The notes beneath the pieces are model-generated. The model did no database searches and had not been told where the DNA came from. It was given only the letters and a program-made list of their open reading frames with translations. Made by a program: the position numbers and the translations under genes. From Lateolabrax maculatus (lineage: Eukaryota; Chordata; Actinopteri; Acropomatiformes; Lateolabracidae), in the NCBI GenBank assembly GCA_031216445.1, contig CM062214.1, forward strand, positions 29,072,501-29,136,500: a stretch of DNA of 64,000 nt, written 5' to 3'. Every line of letters starts with the position of its first letter. Position 1 is the first letter of the stretch. Positions 46,300 to 58,697 of the stretch are shown in pieces.

Positions 46300-48145
46300 G
46301 AAGAACGTAAAGTCAGTCTGAGCTGCCTGCTGTATTTATAGCTCAGGATTAAGTTGCAGATGTCTTAAATATCTGCTGCCGACCCCACCCTGACCAAACC
46401 CCACCTGCTTGCTTACATATATTTCACCACTACCCCAAAATAATACAAATTCTTATCTGTGGATTAATTTGGAAAGGCTAAGTTGCTCATCATTTGAAAT
46501 GTTTGTATTTGAAAAATTCATAAAATTTGTCAGATCCAAAAATCTTCGGGTTTATAATTAGCGTTAGACTTTGGACTGAAATTCCAGCCTCAGCCCTGAA
46601 TCTGCTTCCCTGATGGTAATTGAGAAGGATCCAAACATAGATTTATGCCAACGGTCTGTTTTCCACTGCTGAGAGGAGAGATTCATGTTGGAAGAAAGAA
46701 AAGCATCCAGCAGACGTGGTGGTAAAGGTCGACCTCCTGCCCTCTCCCATTGCTCTGCATCCATGTGGCATCCAAGGTGTTAAAGACTTTTTATCTTTAG
46801 AAACACGTTTAACAGCTTCGAGCAAATTCTGTCACATCTAAAATCATTCTCAGTGCACGATCTGGGAAATGGACTGGACGAAGTATCTGCGCTGATAAAC
46901 ATACATGGCCTGAATTCAATCATAATTTAATCTATCAGTGATTAAATGTCGGTTTAGTTGCCCATTAGTCTCATTAGCGTGAGGCCACCATGAAGGAGTC
47001 CCGACATCACAACTATTTCTAAAAGACAGCTGCTCAGGTCCCAGATCTGGTTTCAGCGGACCCGATGTTGAAGATTGGGTTCCTTCCCCTGGACCACCAC
47101 CCATAATTCCTCCTTCATCTCCTTATCTGGCCGTCTCACATGGTTCCTTCAATCATCTTCTTGAGGCTCCCTGCTGACTGAGGCCACTTTGCTCAGGAAT
47201 TAAAATAAACCCTGAGAGCGAGCCATGAAGGTTGAAGGTCTGATGCCTGGCTTACTTATATTTGTTCTTTTGAATCTCTTCAATTCCAAACTCAAATTCA
47301 TTTTTAAAGTGTTTACACCAAGATGTGATACTGGTAGTCAGCATATAAAGGATTCCTTTACATCCAGTCTTGAGGTTTGCGCCTGTTCAAGCTTATAAGT
47401 GTTTATCCCCAAGCTATGTGCACTTTAATGTACACGCATGCCACGCCCATTTAAAGGACTTCAAACATTGAATTAAAACTAGAGCCTATAAGCTAAGAAA
47501 ACCTGCAATCCAAAACAAAGTAACAGCAATGACCCCGATTTAAAATATCAAAAATAACCACACGATTGATCACAGCTGTGGTTACATAACTCATTAGTAT
47601 CATCTTCCAGCTCCTGAAGCGGAAAGCTGCTTCAAAGGCTTTAAGCCATCTGTAAATCCCTCAGGTATGAACCTCCGATGGGCCGCTGGACTCGGACCAA
47701 ACCGTCACAAAAACAACAATAGAGTCCTTTAAGATAACAGCAGATCCTGCAAGAACTCCAGAACTTTTAAACCTCTGAAGATTTCATATTTTAACCTCAG
47801 CTGAAGGTTTTAATACAACAAGATGTCAAAAAACACTGCTTATCAGCTTCTCACAGCTGCAATCCAACACCAACACAAACTAGATTTCATTGCCACTGAG
47901 CTCAAACAGTAAAACATCTCACTCTCTGGGCTTCAGAGGGAGGCCGGGTTCCTCTGTGGTCCACTATCTGTCCGTTACTTGAACACAAGCGTTCCCGTCT
48001 CACCCCTGACCTCGGCAGCAGCCTCTACTTGTCATGGCAGTGATTTTTTAACACGTGGGCTCAGCTGTCCTCAGTTTGGGTGATGTTTGGGGACATTGCA
48101 CTTGAGCTTCCTCTCTACCACTCACACTCTCACTCTCCCTCTTTC
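46300..48145. other. tnnt3 first intron (inferred)
   Basis: No coding evidence on either strand and no large repeat recognised. Lies between the inferred non-coding exon 1 and the start-codon exon. Confidence 0.4.
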
Positions 48146-48149
48146 TTAC

Positions 48150-48290
48150 CTCAGAAAAGCTGAAAGAAGCGAGCTCCCTGCTGGCCAAGACAGGCTGTAA
48201 GGTTCTGCAAACTTACCGCGCTGATTATGTCCTTCTGTTATAGTGACACACGATCTGCTTGGCCTCCCCATTGGCCGAGGAGTCGGCCTG
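48150..48290 (-). promoter_or_regulatory. Candidate tnnt3 promoter and non-coding exon 1
   Basis: Reading leftwards: a CCAAT box (ATTGG on plus, 48270-48274), a TATAA (TTATA on plus, 48238-48242), a predicted start near 48210, and a roughly 60-nt leader ending at a strong donor CTGAG|GTAAG (exon edge 48150). Spacing is textbook. It fits the known organisation of TNNT3, whose first exon is non-coding. A second GCG|GTAAGT donor-like site near 48218 is not used in this model. Confidence 0.5.
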
Positions 48291-48299
48291 GAGGCGAGG

Positions 48300-49735
48300 C
48301 CGGGCCTGTGGTGGGGCAGGGTCCAAGACTTCGGTCCCCCCCCATCCCCTCCCCACCTATGGCACTCAATAAGGAGATGGAAGGGTTGAGTGCTAAGGAG
48401 GGAGGCTCAAGTTTGGAGAAGGGTAGCCAAGACGCCTTCAGGTTGCTATTCTGGGGCGGCTGCATTAGGCAAGCAAATTTCATTTGAGAGTGAGGAGAGT
48501 TGGACGTCAGGGAAGCGAGGCAGGTGGTGTTCCCGAACCTCATACAGAAGCCTAGGGCACAAAAAACATAATGTACAGTATGGTCACAGGAGGGCCAGAA
48601 CCTGAATCATTTCTCTATCAAGCTGTAAGTCTTACATGTTGATCCCTCTCTGCTTGGGGTCCTGTTTACTTTGACCAAGAAGGGCAGAAGTAGTATCCCC
48701 ACAAAACCACAGAATATACCTGAGTCAGTTTTACTCTACACAGGCCCCAACAATCATGCAAAAACATCATTAGATGATTCTACACAAGCAGTTCAGCAGT
48801 CATGTAGTTCGTCACGTTAAGAAAATTAGAAGAATTGAATTCGTTTGGTATAAATAGTAACATTTTGTGCTGTAGGTGTTTGACAGCTTGACTTTCCTCA
48901 CATGGTAAAATCTGTGTCTTTTAGTTATGTAATATGTGAAGTCTATGCTAATGAATGCTTGTACTGTCTTTTTGTCCCCGTTGGAGATTTAGTCTTTTTA
49001 TGGTCCAGAGAAAGAATGAGTGATTGTGATTTCAGAAATCAACAACCTATCTTATAGCAATCCTCTGCAGATCAGTTTGATTTGTTACTGATGTCTTTCA
49101 GTTTAGTCTAAACAATATGCAGCATGAATCATTCAGCAAACTCCTCAGCTTGATTTATTAGCAGGACCTGTGATATGGGTGTCTCAACCGCATGGATGAT
49201 CTCCTAATATCCTCTAGGGGGTGCTACAATGCAGAATAAAGAGCAGGGACTCTTGGTCACCCACATGTCAAACGTTTACAAAGAAACACAAACAGATCAA
49301 GCTCTGGCAAAAGACCCCGTTTGATTCTGTCAAAGTTGAATTGTTCCGTCCACACTTTGTCTGTTGGGACGGACAGTGAAACAAACCATGAAAAACAGTT
49401 AAAGAGTGCTTTGTCTAACTGGGATCATTTCATGAGAAACACAGTTTGGTCAAATGACATATGCCAAACTGCACAAGGAATTCCCTACAAAGTAAACACG
49501 GTCAAGTCATATGGGATGGATTGTAGAGAAGGGAACTTGGTCGCCTCATCAAGACAGTTGTATGATTACAGCATTAATACCATATCCAATTCAATTACAT
49601 TGGACAACAGTATTTAGCTGATGTGAGGCGTCAATATTTGTTTGGTTTTCATTTACTTCCTTATTATAAGTGCCAAGTCAGAGCCTTTAATTGTCCAGTT
49701 GTAGTTATGACTTGGAGGTCATAATTAACGCTTTC
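48300..49735. other. tnnt3-prr33 intergenic region, left part
   Basis: No gene seen. GC-rich up to about 48360, then AT-rich with short frames of no recognisable product. Confidence 0.4.
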
Positions 49736-49739
49736 GCAT

Positions 49740-50212
49740 TCTTATCCCATTACTGCATGTTACTAACTCCACCTCTTCCTGTAGTTTGGAGCTTTCTCTC
49801 TTCCTGCAGGTGTTTGTGCCTCTGGAGCTGTAGAGTCTGGATCTGTGACTGCAGCCGTCTACTGCCCCCATGTTCCTGCTCCACACTCACTGCTGCACTG
49901 ATTATTATTAGTCTGATTATTATGTTGTCTGTCCTCCCCCTCTCTCTCCCCTCTCCCCCTCTCTCTTCCCCTTTCAACCCAACTGGGTGGAGGCAGATGT
50001 CCTCCACCCAGAGCCTGGTTCTGCTCCAGGTTTCTACCTGTTAAAGGGAGTTTTTTCCTTCCACTGTCACCAAGTGCTGCTCATGGTGGGAATTGTTGGG
50101 TCTGTAAGTAAGATTTAAAGAGTCGGTCTGGACCTGCTCTGTGTGGAAAGAGTCCTGAGAGAACTTCCGTTATGATTTGATGCAATACAAATAACATGGA
50201 CTTGACTTGACT
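49740..50212 (+). mobile_element. L2-like LINE 3' end, copy 2
   Basis: Same family as 39060-39668. It has a CTCTCCCC-rich tract, GGTGGAGGCAGATGTCC, CCTGTTAAAGGGAG and a tail ATACAAATAACATGGACTTG with repeated ACTTG. It retains the central segment missing from copy 1. Confidence 0.8.
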
Positions 50213-50219
50213 TACAAAT

Positions 50220-53200
50220 CGGAAAATCTTTGTTATAATAATTGCGATATGACATGAGAGGAGCATTACAATCCTGGAAACACCTCAGCAGCTGAAACTC
50301 TTGAATCCATTTCATCTTCCATCCAAAAACAAACCATCAATGATTTTTATGCTTCGTCATATCGGACATGTTTTTCTGAAAGCTCTGATATATCCGACTT
50401 GGCACTTAATAATGTATCTGAAAAGCAAACAAATATGGACGCCTCACATCAGGCAAAAGCCATTGTCCATGTATTTCAGTCAAATTTAATTCACACTATT
50501 TAAATCCTCTCACAGACAACTCTAAGTCTAACCCTTCATCCAATAGGACATGAACGCTGCATTAGAACCTCTTGGACCTGTGGAATCACAGCAGTAATGC
50601 CGGATGCTCCCTCTTGAACTTCAAATAGGTCCAAGAGCAGGACCTTCAAATAGGACTCAAGAACCAAATCCCATCAAGTTCCCTTGAATATGACCTGCAG
50701 AGTACCCCCAAGAATGCTGAGAACTCACTCAGATACCCTTGAAGGACCCCTAACCACCATCATGAGCCCCTGAACTCTCTTTCCAGAGTGTTTACAACCC
50801 ACCTGTATGGGTGCCCACATCACCCTCAAAACTCTTTTATCACATCAAAAACCCCTGAATTAGGATGAGTTCAACAGAATTCCAATCATGTGAGCATATT
50901 GTGAAGCCGCCTGTCGGAGTTACATCCTTGAAGGACCCCTGGGTGGCCCCCCAACACCACTTTTAGAGCTCTGAGGAGGTGAAACCTAAGGTCCCGTGGC
51001 CTCTCCATGCTGCGTCTTGTTCTGCTGTCACTCTGAGCAGCTCACAGGGCTCAGGATTTATTTTTGGACTGCCATGGCGTCTGTTCCTTCCATTTGAAGG
51101 AAGGGGGGTCGAGTTGGGCTCAACATGAACCTGCCGCTTTGACACTCCGGGCTGGGACAAGCAGGCAGCAGCCGGCCGGCCGCCCCCCGAGCAGCAGTCG
51201 CACAGGTAAACACGCCATAATTACACCTTTTATTCTCCAGATAGAGGGCAGGGAAGCTGTTAGCAGTGTTCAGGAGGCAGCTGCAGTCGATGGCAGAACC
51301 CCCCACCTCGGCAGCCAGGGATCAGACTTGTTTGGAGAGCTCTGGGGTTTTTTCTCATCCATCCATTAAAGAAGGATGAGCTAAGTGTTAGCCTCTCACT
51401 GTTTCTACTCCCTGCGGCTTCAAAACACACTCTGCCCGCTCATTTATCTGTATGACCGAGTGATGACCACATTTAAGCTTTGACTTGTAATCTTCCTGTT
51501 GTGAAATTGAGGAATAAAGTTTTTATTTTTTTTAATTTTACATTGAACCTGAATCAATGTTCTCTCCTGTTTTATCAAGGGGAACCTGCCTGGAGCACTC
51601 TGACCACCAGCAACAAGTTTTTACCTGGTATGTTCTTTCTTTTTCCATCTAAACTCACTGTTTGCTGTTTGTGTGAAGTCTCATAACTTCACTGGAGGAA
51701 AATGACTTTTTGGGGTGGATTCATTTACTTAAGGAGGCCATTGTGGACCAGCGTGGGTTCTATTACACAGCTATTATTACCCTTTCCTCTTTTGAACTTG
51801 CATCTGAAGGTGCTCCAAATACCGAGCCTACCAGAGCCTTAAAAGGAGGAGCGAGCTCTCATGTGTCAGGCAGGCAGCAGGTTCAGGGAGGGAGGTCGGG
51901 GGGGGGGGGGGGGGGGGGTTAAAACACAACCCGCTCTGGCCTACATTTCACCGGGGTGACACACATAGTAAGCTGAGGATATTAAACAGTTGTTTTTGTC
52001 CAGACTGCATGATGTCAGAGATCCTTCATTGCAACCCAAACCTTCTTGAGAGTCTCATCATAAACGTATCCGACTCTTATTTTAAGCTCAAATTGATTGG
52101 ACTAATGTTACGTGATGCTTGTGTTATTTTTAAAGAAGGAACCTTTTGGGGGGCTTAGAAATGAAAACAAATACTAATTTATCCATCCTTTTATGTTAAA
52201 TTTGTAAATGTGGTATTCTCAGTGACTATGTATTTCTGAGGCCCTATCCAGTGTCATTGGGCTGTGATGTCATGAGGTCAAATGCTGCGCAGTCACTTTT
52301 ACCTTCAGCAGAGATATATATATATACTCGTCTATATGTGTGTGTTGATGTGGGAAGAGACGTGAAAGCATCCTGACATGACAAAGCTGCAAAATAAAGC
52401 TCAGCCTGTATACTGTAACCTCACAGATTGGCCTACAAGTCTTGTCACAGTGCAGATCTCTGATATTTAATATCAAAAATTTGATATCCTGATCAGGACA
52501 TCAAATATTAACTCATGTAATACAAATCACACAACGTAAGCATAGGGTAATATCTAAAGTTTCGGAATGTGAGGCTAAGGATGGAGATACTGGTCAGTCC
52601 AACATGCTGATCCAGAGTGAGAAACCTCACCAATACGAAACAGATCTCCATGAAATTAACTCTGGATATTTATGAATTCTGCTGATTCAGACTTTTACTC
52701 TAGTGCCACTATCAGGACAAATTTTTGTCGGGCAAAATGGTAAAGATAAGTTGAGTTGCTTCATTTTAAGGTCACAAATTGACATTTTCTTACCATTTGT
52801 TGGACATTGTCATCCAGAATTAAACTTTAAACTGTCAATCATTGTCTTCATTTTGTATATGGATGACAGTTGAACCACAGCAGTCTAAAGACACGAAAGG
52901 TGCCTACATGAAAACATTACCAGGAATACACTTTATGCGACTGCAGCAGAAGCTGAAATATAATCTCAGTTTCTATACATTGGTTGTACACAGTGCGACT
53001 GTTACAAGGAGTTTGTTTCTGAAGGCCCGGAGGCAGCTGAAGCTGCAGAGCCTCCATCGGATCACAGCGCTCTGATTTATTGTTTTCGGGAAAGTGATGC
53101 AGCCTGTTAAAAGCAGTCTTAAAAGAGGGAAGCAGGTGATTGGCTGGCATCCTCTCTGCCTTCAAACTAAAATTAGGCCAAGTAAAAGCTTCCAGGGTCA

Positions 53201-55215
53201 GCTGTGAGGCAGTAACATCATCCAGGAAGAGGTCAGCTCGATTCTCCAGTTGGTTTTCCAGCTTGCCGCGCTGATCTCTGCTTTATAAACAGCACTCACT
53301 CAAACACGATGAATCATTCTGAACACATCTGTGGAGTTCAGGAAACATGTTTTGTTCTGCATGAAAACCTCCGAAACTTAAATAACTAATTTTTCTGTTT
53401 TCTCCTCAGTTGAAGGAGTTCATGCTCCTCTGAAGGCTATATTTGTATTTATTCTGAGATTTTACTGCATGTTTGTTTTATTTATTTCATTTTTAAACTG
53501 TGTTTTATTTTCATCTTATTTATAGTCTACTCCTCTCTGTCACACAGTTTTATGTTTTTGTGAATTACATAATAACTTTTTAATTTAAAGTGCTTTATAA
53601 ATTAAGTTCCTACTTTTATTAAATGTTGGAATCACAGGGCTAAAACCAAAATAATCTTGTCTTTTAGTTGCAAAAGAACAAGCAGCACAAATAACGAGAT
53701 TGAATGATGAATGTAGTACGTCGTCGACTCGCTGAGCTTTTTAAACCACTCGAATCCTGCCTTATGAATAAAAATATATTCTTAAAGCTTTACCAGTAGA
53801 TAAAATATAAGGTTTGTCCTGCGAGTGACATTGGGGATAAGGTCATGGAGTCATTAACATTTGAAAAGTTCCTCCTCTGTGGAGCATTAAAATGATAAAA
53901 ATGTTTAGGCCGCAGTAGTTTGATCATTTGACAATAAATAAAAAACAAAAATGAGATCAAATGGAGGACACTGGAAAAGTAGATCATTTTTCTAATTTAT
54001 CTGAGAAAAGGGGTTATAAACACATTTAATCAGAAGTCTCCGATGTCTGCAGTAGCACAGAGACAGCTGATGCACCACTGAGTTAAACTACAAACATACA
54101 CAGGAAGAGTTTGATTGTACAGATCAGGTTGATGAGATGTAACCGATATCAATGTCCTCCATTTTGGGTACATGATTGCACCAAGTGAGCCAAAACATGA
54201 TAAACTCAGTTTTCATATGTTCAGTGTTCTTATTAGCATCAGAATGAACTCTGAAACCTTGACAAAGTATAAGTTAAGTATAAGTGCATAACAGATAACA
54301 TAGTGTGATCCATTCATTCTACATGATTGGAAAATGTAAACCTTTTCTATTTAAAATACCTTGAAGTTTCCCTACACACCATCATACAAGGATCAACCAG
54401 ACATTAGGAATGATTCACCTAAACAATGAAGCAGAGAAGAATACAGAAACATTAAAGCTCACAGTCAGATATATATGTGATAATAGAAACAAAATGTCAT
54501 GAAATACAAAATCGAAGAGGAAATTGAACAAATACAGACATATGATGATCAAACTTTTGGACTTGAGATGTTGGATTTGGACTGAGAGAGTCAGAAAAGT
54601 TGATTTATTGGATATAAATGAAATGTTAGGTCTGTAACTGCTGCTTCTGTTCGACGTCTTCATAGCCAGCGGATGTTTGTGTGAGCTGGAAAAAACCCGA
54701 AGAGATGACACTTCCTCAGTAATCACCATGATATAAATCTGCAACAGACACAAAAATGAAATGTTGAATATGCAGATGTTATAAAGGTTCAAATGCAATT
54801 TAGTTACCTTTCATTAAGCCTTCATTAACTAAGATTTGAGACTTATCTAGCTTTTGAAAGGTCCAAAACTGTGAACCAATGGGGTATCGGATGGTCTGAT
54901 TTGATATGAGGAGAAGATGGTTAAAGAAGATGATTAAAACTTGTGATGCTTATATTTTTGCCTTGTTTTTCAGGAAGAAGTCACTACTAGCTTCACAGTT
55001 ATCTAGGAAGATAAAATGTCTGTTTCATTTTGTTTTTAATGTGAATCAGAATCAACAATAGACCAAATTTATCTTTAAAAAACGCTGAAAATAAAAAAGC
55101 AACTGTCAACCCAGGATGGGTTTAATTTAAGAGGAAAAGTCAACACATAGGTTAAAACATAAAACCTTTTTAAAACTGAATCCAAAATTAATTTGACTTT
55201 AAAACTGAATATAAA
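50220..55215. other. tnnt3-prr33 intergenic / prr33 upstream region
   Basis: No coding exon recognised. A 17-plus G run lies near 51899-51918 and a short (TA)n near 52313-52326. A prr33 first exon should lie here or further left but could not be identified. Confidence 0.4.
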
Positions 55216-55218
55216 ATG

Positions 55219-55442
55219 GAGACGAGGAACCAAAAGACTTCAACAGAACAATAAGGTGATTTGCTGCTACTTAAACTATGTCTAAGATGACATGCAAATA
55301 ATGTAAAAAATATAAGTTAAAATGTATATATAGTTCAGGTGCAGAAAACTTAGCAACAAAAATTATGTAAATTATGTCCAGAGTTTTAGTTTCGGTTTTG
55401 TCAGAACTGAACTTTATACTTGACATATGCTTTGATTATGAC
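55219..55442 (+). pseudogene. Ghost copy of the prr33 3' end
   Basis: Collinear with 58642-58862 at an offset of about 3.42 kb. The encoded tail reads EEPKDFNRTIR, a stop, then AAT and the same TAA. In the intact gene it reads EEPKDFNRTARGFTAT. The following 3' UTR matches with small indels, sharing CAGGTGCAGAAA and ACTTTATACTTGACA. It ends 48 bp before the prr33 exon acceptor. It is a remnant of a partial tandem duplication. Confidence 0.8.
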
Positions 55443-55505
55443 TCCCTTTGAAACTCCCTTTCCTGACAGGTTTTGATTTTTTCTCCACAGGGTGCTGAAG
55501 CGCTC

Positions 55506-58500
55506 ATGGCTGTCGCTTACAGTGCTGTCACCCAGCCGGGCCTGCTTTCCCAGCAGTACCCCCCACCCCTGCTGCCCAAGCCCGGAAAGGAAAATGTTCG
55601 GCTTCAGAAGCTCCTGAAGAGAACCGCCAAGAAAAAGGCCTCTGCTCAGGCATCACAGTCCGCTGCGCTTTTTCGCTCCAGCCTTTCCCCTGTGAACGAA
55701 GCAAGCCCTGACCTCGAACACAGTGACCACTCCACCCCTCCCAGGACTCCAGAGACACCATTCAGCCTCCACAGCATCCAGCAGCCTCCACGGTTCACTG
55801 TCAGGCCGCTGTACCAACATGTGGCGTCCCCTTACCCGCAGCGTGCAGCTTATGGTAGAGCAACGAGGTTTTCACCTCAGACGGTGGCGATCCCGTCGTA
55901 CTCTTACTCGCAGCATATTACTACAGTGTCTTCATATTCTGCATGGGCTCACCTTTCTGGAGTCTCATCAGCTCCAGGGCCAGTCGCCCATCTGGCGGTA
56001 CCCAAACTATCTATGCCAGCTTTTTCTGTGCCGGAGGAAACAGTACAAGCTGCTGAAGTGAAAAAGCCAGCTTTTAGCACATTTGCTGAAAGTCATGCCG
56101 GTCTTAGACCTTCTGCAGCTGTAGCAACCCCACAGCCAAAACCCCTAAGTCCAGGTCCGACTCCTTATCCAGCAACAGGGGGTCAAGCTGTGATTCGTCC
56201 TCTGACTGTGTTGACTCCGCTTGTCAAATCCAAAAGTCCACGTCCAACATTCAAAGCAACCGAACCTTCAAGATCGCCCAAACCGATGTTTGATGTCCCT
56301 CAAATTAGGATGTACACAGCGAGCACATCGTACTACGAGACATCCAGGACCCCACCGGTGTATGACTCAGCTGGATTAACCGCTATTGGCAGCACGGTAC
56401 CTCAGAGTAAAACAGCAACAGAAAAGAAACAAGATTTGACCCCAGCATCTGAGGTGAGAAGAGGTAGGACATCGATGGATCAGCCTTCTTTATTCGGCAC
56501 AGATCCTCAGAGAAAAACACCAACTTCAGAAATCAAAAGAGTCACTCCAACAGCTGAAATCAAAAGGGTCACTCCAACAGCTGAAATCAAAAGAGTCACT
56601 CCAACAGCTGAAATCAAAAGAGTCACTCCAACAGCTGAAATCAAAAGGGTCACTCCAACAGCCGAAATCAAAAGGGTCACTCCAACAGCTGAAATCAAAA
56701 GGGTCACTCCACCAGCTGAAATCAAAAGGGTCACTCCACCAGCTGAAAACAGAGTTAAAACACCAACTTATGAGTTCCAAACATTAAGAACTTCAGCAGG
56801 ACGGCCTAAAACTCCGGCATACCATACAACTCGTGCTGCAACGCCCATCTTTGAAGTATCAAGGCCCAATCCTCTCCTGTTTGCAGTGTCACCAATCACA
56901 GTTGAGCCAGAGAAATCCAGAACACCCAAAACAGGTTCTGCTGCAAGTAGTTCCTCTGCTTCCCAAAGTGTGAAGACTACTGAGCCTAAGTCTACTGAAA
57001 AAATACTGAATGGGGACATTCATTCAGACATGACACCTGCAGCTAAACCAGTCCAACAAAGTATTACAAACTCAAAATCAGAGCCTGACCTGACCAGAGA
57101 AAAGATCCAAACTGCTCCAGCTGGCTCTCAAAGACTTAAAACTTCTACATCAGAGCCAACAACACCATTAGTTACCTGTCATGGTTATCAGAGGCCCAAG
57201 ACCCCAACATACGAGGCATCCCGACTTATGACCACATCACCTGGGTATAAAAGACCAAAAACACCTACATATGGGGCATCACCTAATGGGGTATCACCTG
57301 TAGCCTTTCAGAGACCTAAAACCCCAACCCAAGTGGCTCAAAAATCAAAGTCTGCCTATCGTGGATTGACACCAGCTGAATATACTGCCTTCGGCGGAAT
57401 TAGAACTTACTCTCCAGCATTTGGTATCTCCAGTGTAAAGACACAAGCTGAGGAGGAGGAGGAGGTAAAAGCTGCAAAAGAGGTATCAGCAGAATGTAAA
57501 ACAACCAGCCAAGAATCTGTGAAGGGGAAATCTACGGTCGAGGTGTCTAAAGTAACCCCCAAAGACGTAGATAAACCCCATCAAAGAGATGAGAAGGTTG
57601 CCACCACCCCCTCAATCCCTATTATTATTGTTTCACAAGCATCTGACACCCTAGGAACAATGTTAACACAAGAGACAAGTACAGTATCCAGTCAGATTAC
57701 AGCAAAACAAGATAAAACGGTAATTCAAGAAACGCCAAAGGCTAAAGCTCTAACAGCAGAGGGGAAAACTCCTGAGAAAAAGAAGGTGGAAACACCAGTT
57801 CAAGAAGCTGCCAAACCAAAGACAAAAAACAAAAGTGACCACCAGGATCCTCTTAAAGCAGTAAGAAAACTTTTAGGCAAAGATAAAGTCCAAATTGTCG
57901 AGCAGGAATCTGGAATTCAGACAAAAACTGATGATCAAAAAGAACCACCAAAACCTTTAGCTGCCACCACGACTAAAGCCGAAGGCTCAAAGCCAAGCAC
58001 GGAAGTACCTGCTGTGCCTGTTAAGGTGTCTGCTGCTGAGTCAACAGGAAGTGAAGACAAAGGAAAAGATAAGAAAGCACAATTAGCTTCAGCAGTTAAA
58101 TCTGCACCTGAGAAAAAGGAAGGCAATGAATCCCTCCCAGCAGCCGAGCCCCTTCTTAAAGTCATACAAAAACCAAAGGGACTGAAATCTAAATTGAGCG
58201 GTTGGTCCCGACTCAAGAAGCACATGGTGGTGGAGCAGGAGGAGCCCAAATTTCCAGAGATCAGCTCTCAAAAGGAGGCCACTGGGCCAGACCAGAGTGA
58301 GGTGAAAAAGGCAGAAGAGAATGCTGGTGATAAGCCTGGCATTCAGGACGAGAACCAAACCAAAGACGCTCCCAAAGCAACAAAGATGTGGGACGCCGTC
58401 CTCTTCCAAATGTTTTCGACTAAAGAGAACATCATGCACCAGATCGAGTTAAACAAAAGCGAGGAGACCAAGGATGAAGACATTAAGGATGAGCTGAAAG

Positions 58501-58697
58501 AGATACCTTCATTTGCGTACCGACTGCCTGTGCTGCTCTTTAGTCCAAAGTTTGACGCTAAACGGCTTAAAGAGGCAGCATCGAGGCCGGTGACGAAAAT
58601 CTCAACTGTTTTTGAAATGGGTCTGATTGGGCGTAAAGGTAAAGAGGAGGAACCAAAAGACTTTAATAGAACAGCGAGGGGGTTCACTGCTACTTAA
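55506..58697 (+). CDS. prr33-like proline-rich protein, single large coding exon
   Basis: A 1063-codon frame opening just after acceptor TTCTCCACAG (55490). ATG 55506 (MAVAYSAVTQPG) is chosen as it follows the splice site; an in-frame ATG at 55473 lies in the intron. The N-terminus has PPPLLPKPGKENVRLQKLLK, a short basic motif, then LSPVNEASPDLEHSD. The middle is disordered, Pro/Thr/Lys-rich, with eight 9-residue IKRVTPTAE repeats (about 343-414) and several RPKTPTYEAS motifs. The C-terminus has two ordered-looking blocks: GLKSKLSGWSRLKKHMVVE (about 892-910) and YRLPVLLFSPKFDAKRLKEA (about 1004-1023). Position between tnnt3 and lsp1 matches mammalian PRR33. Its molecular role is not established; a role in muscle is inferred from the neighbourhood only. 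Confidence 0.85.
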   Translation: MAVAYSAVTQPGLLSQQYPPPLLPKPGKENVRLQKLLKRTAKKKASAQASQSAALFRSSLSPVNEASPDLEHSDHSTPPRTPETPFSLHSIQQPPRFTVRPLYQHVASPYPQRAAYGRATRFSPQTVAIPSYSYSQHITTVSSYSAWAHLSGVSSAPGPVAHLAVPKLSMPAFSVPEETVQAAEVKKPAFSTFAESHAGLRPSAAVATPQPKPLSPGPTPYPATGGQAVIRPLTVLTPLVKSKSPRPTFKATEPSRSPKPMFDVPQIRMYTASTSYYETSRTPPVYDSAGLTAIGSTVPQSKTATEKKQDLTPASEVRRGRTSMDQPSLFGTDPQRKTPTSEIKRVTPTAEIKRVTPTAEIKRVTPTAEIKRVTPTAEIKRVTPTAEIKRVTPTAEIKRVTPPAEIKRVTPPAENRVKTPTYEFQTLRTSAGRPKTPAYHTTRAATPIFEVSRPNPLLFAVSPITVEPEKSRTPKTGSAASSSSASQSVKTTEPKSTEKILNGDIHSDMTPAAKPVQQSITNSKSEPDLTREKIQTAPAGSQRLKTSTSEPTTPLVTCHGYQRPKTPTYEASRLMTTSPGYKRPKTPTYGASPNGVSPVAFQRPKTPTQVAQKSKSAYRGLTPAEYTAFGGIRTYSPAFGISSVKTQAEEEEEVKAAKEVSAECKTTSQESVKGKSTVEVSKVTPKDVDKPHQRDEKVATTPSIPIIIVSQASDTLGTMLTQETSTVSSQITAKQDKTVIQETPKAKALTAEGKTPEKKKVETPVQEAAKPKTKNKSDHQDPLKAVRKLLGKDKVQIVEQESGIQTKTDDQKEPPKPLAATTTKAEGSKPSTEVPAVPVKVSAAESTGSEDKGKDKKAQLASAVKSAPEKKEGNESLPAAEPLLKVIQKPKGLKSKLSGWSRLKKHMVVEQEEPKFPEISSQKEATGPDQSEVKKAEENAGDKPGIQDENQTKDAPKATKMWDAVLFQMFSTKENIMHQIELNKSEETKDEDIKDELKEIPSFAYRLPVLLFSPKFDAKRLKEAASRPVTKISTVFEMGLIGRKGKEEEPKDFNRTARGFTAT
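56532..56747 (+). repeat. 27-bp coding minisatellite in prr33
   Basis: Eight in-frame units of ATCAAAAGAGTCACTCCAAC plus AGCTGAA encode IKRVTPTAE six times and IKRVTPPAE twice. Near-identical units imply recent amplification. Confidence 0.95.

Noticed and set aside
54415..54798. Minus-strand 127-codon hydrophobic frame upstream of prr33
   Set aside because: AT-rich Phe/Ile/Leu-rich translation with no family resemblance or supporting signals.
55473..55505. Upstream in-frame ATG giving MIFSPQGAEAL before the prr33 start
   Set aside because: It lies before the splice acceptor TTCTCCACAG and would be intronic; the ATG at 55506 is preferred.
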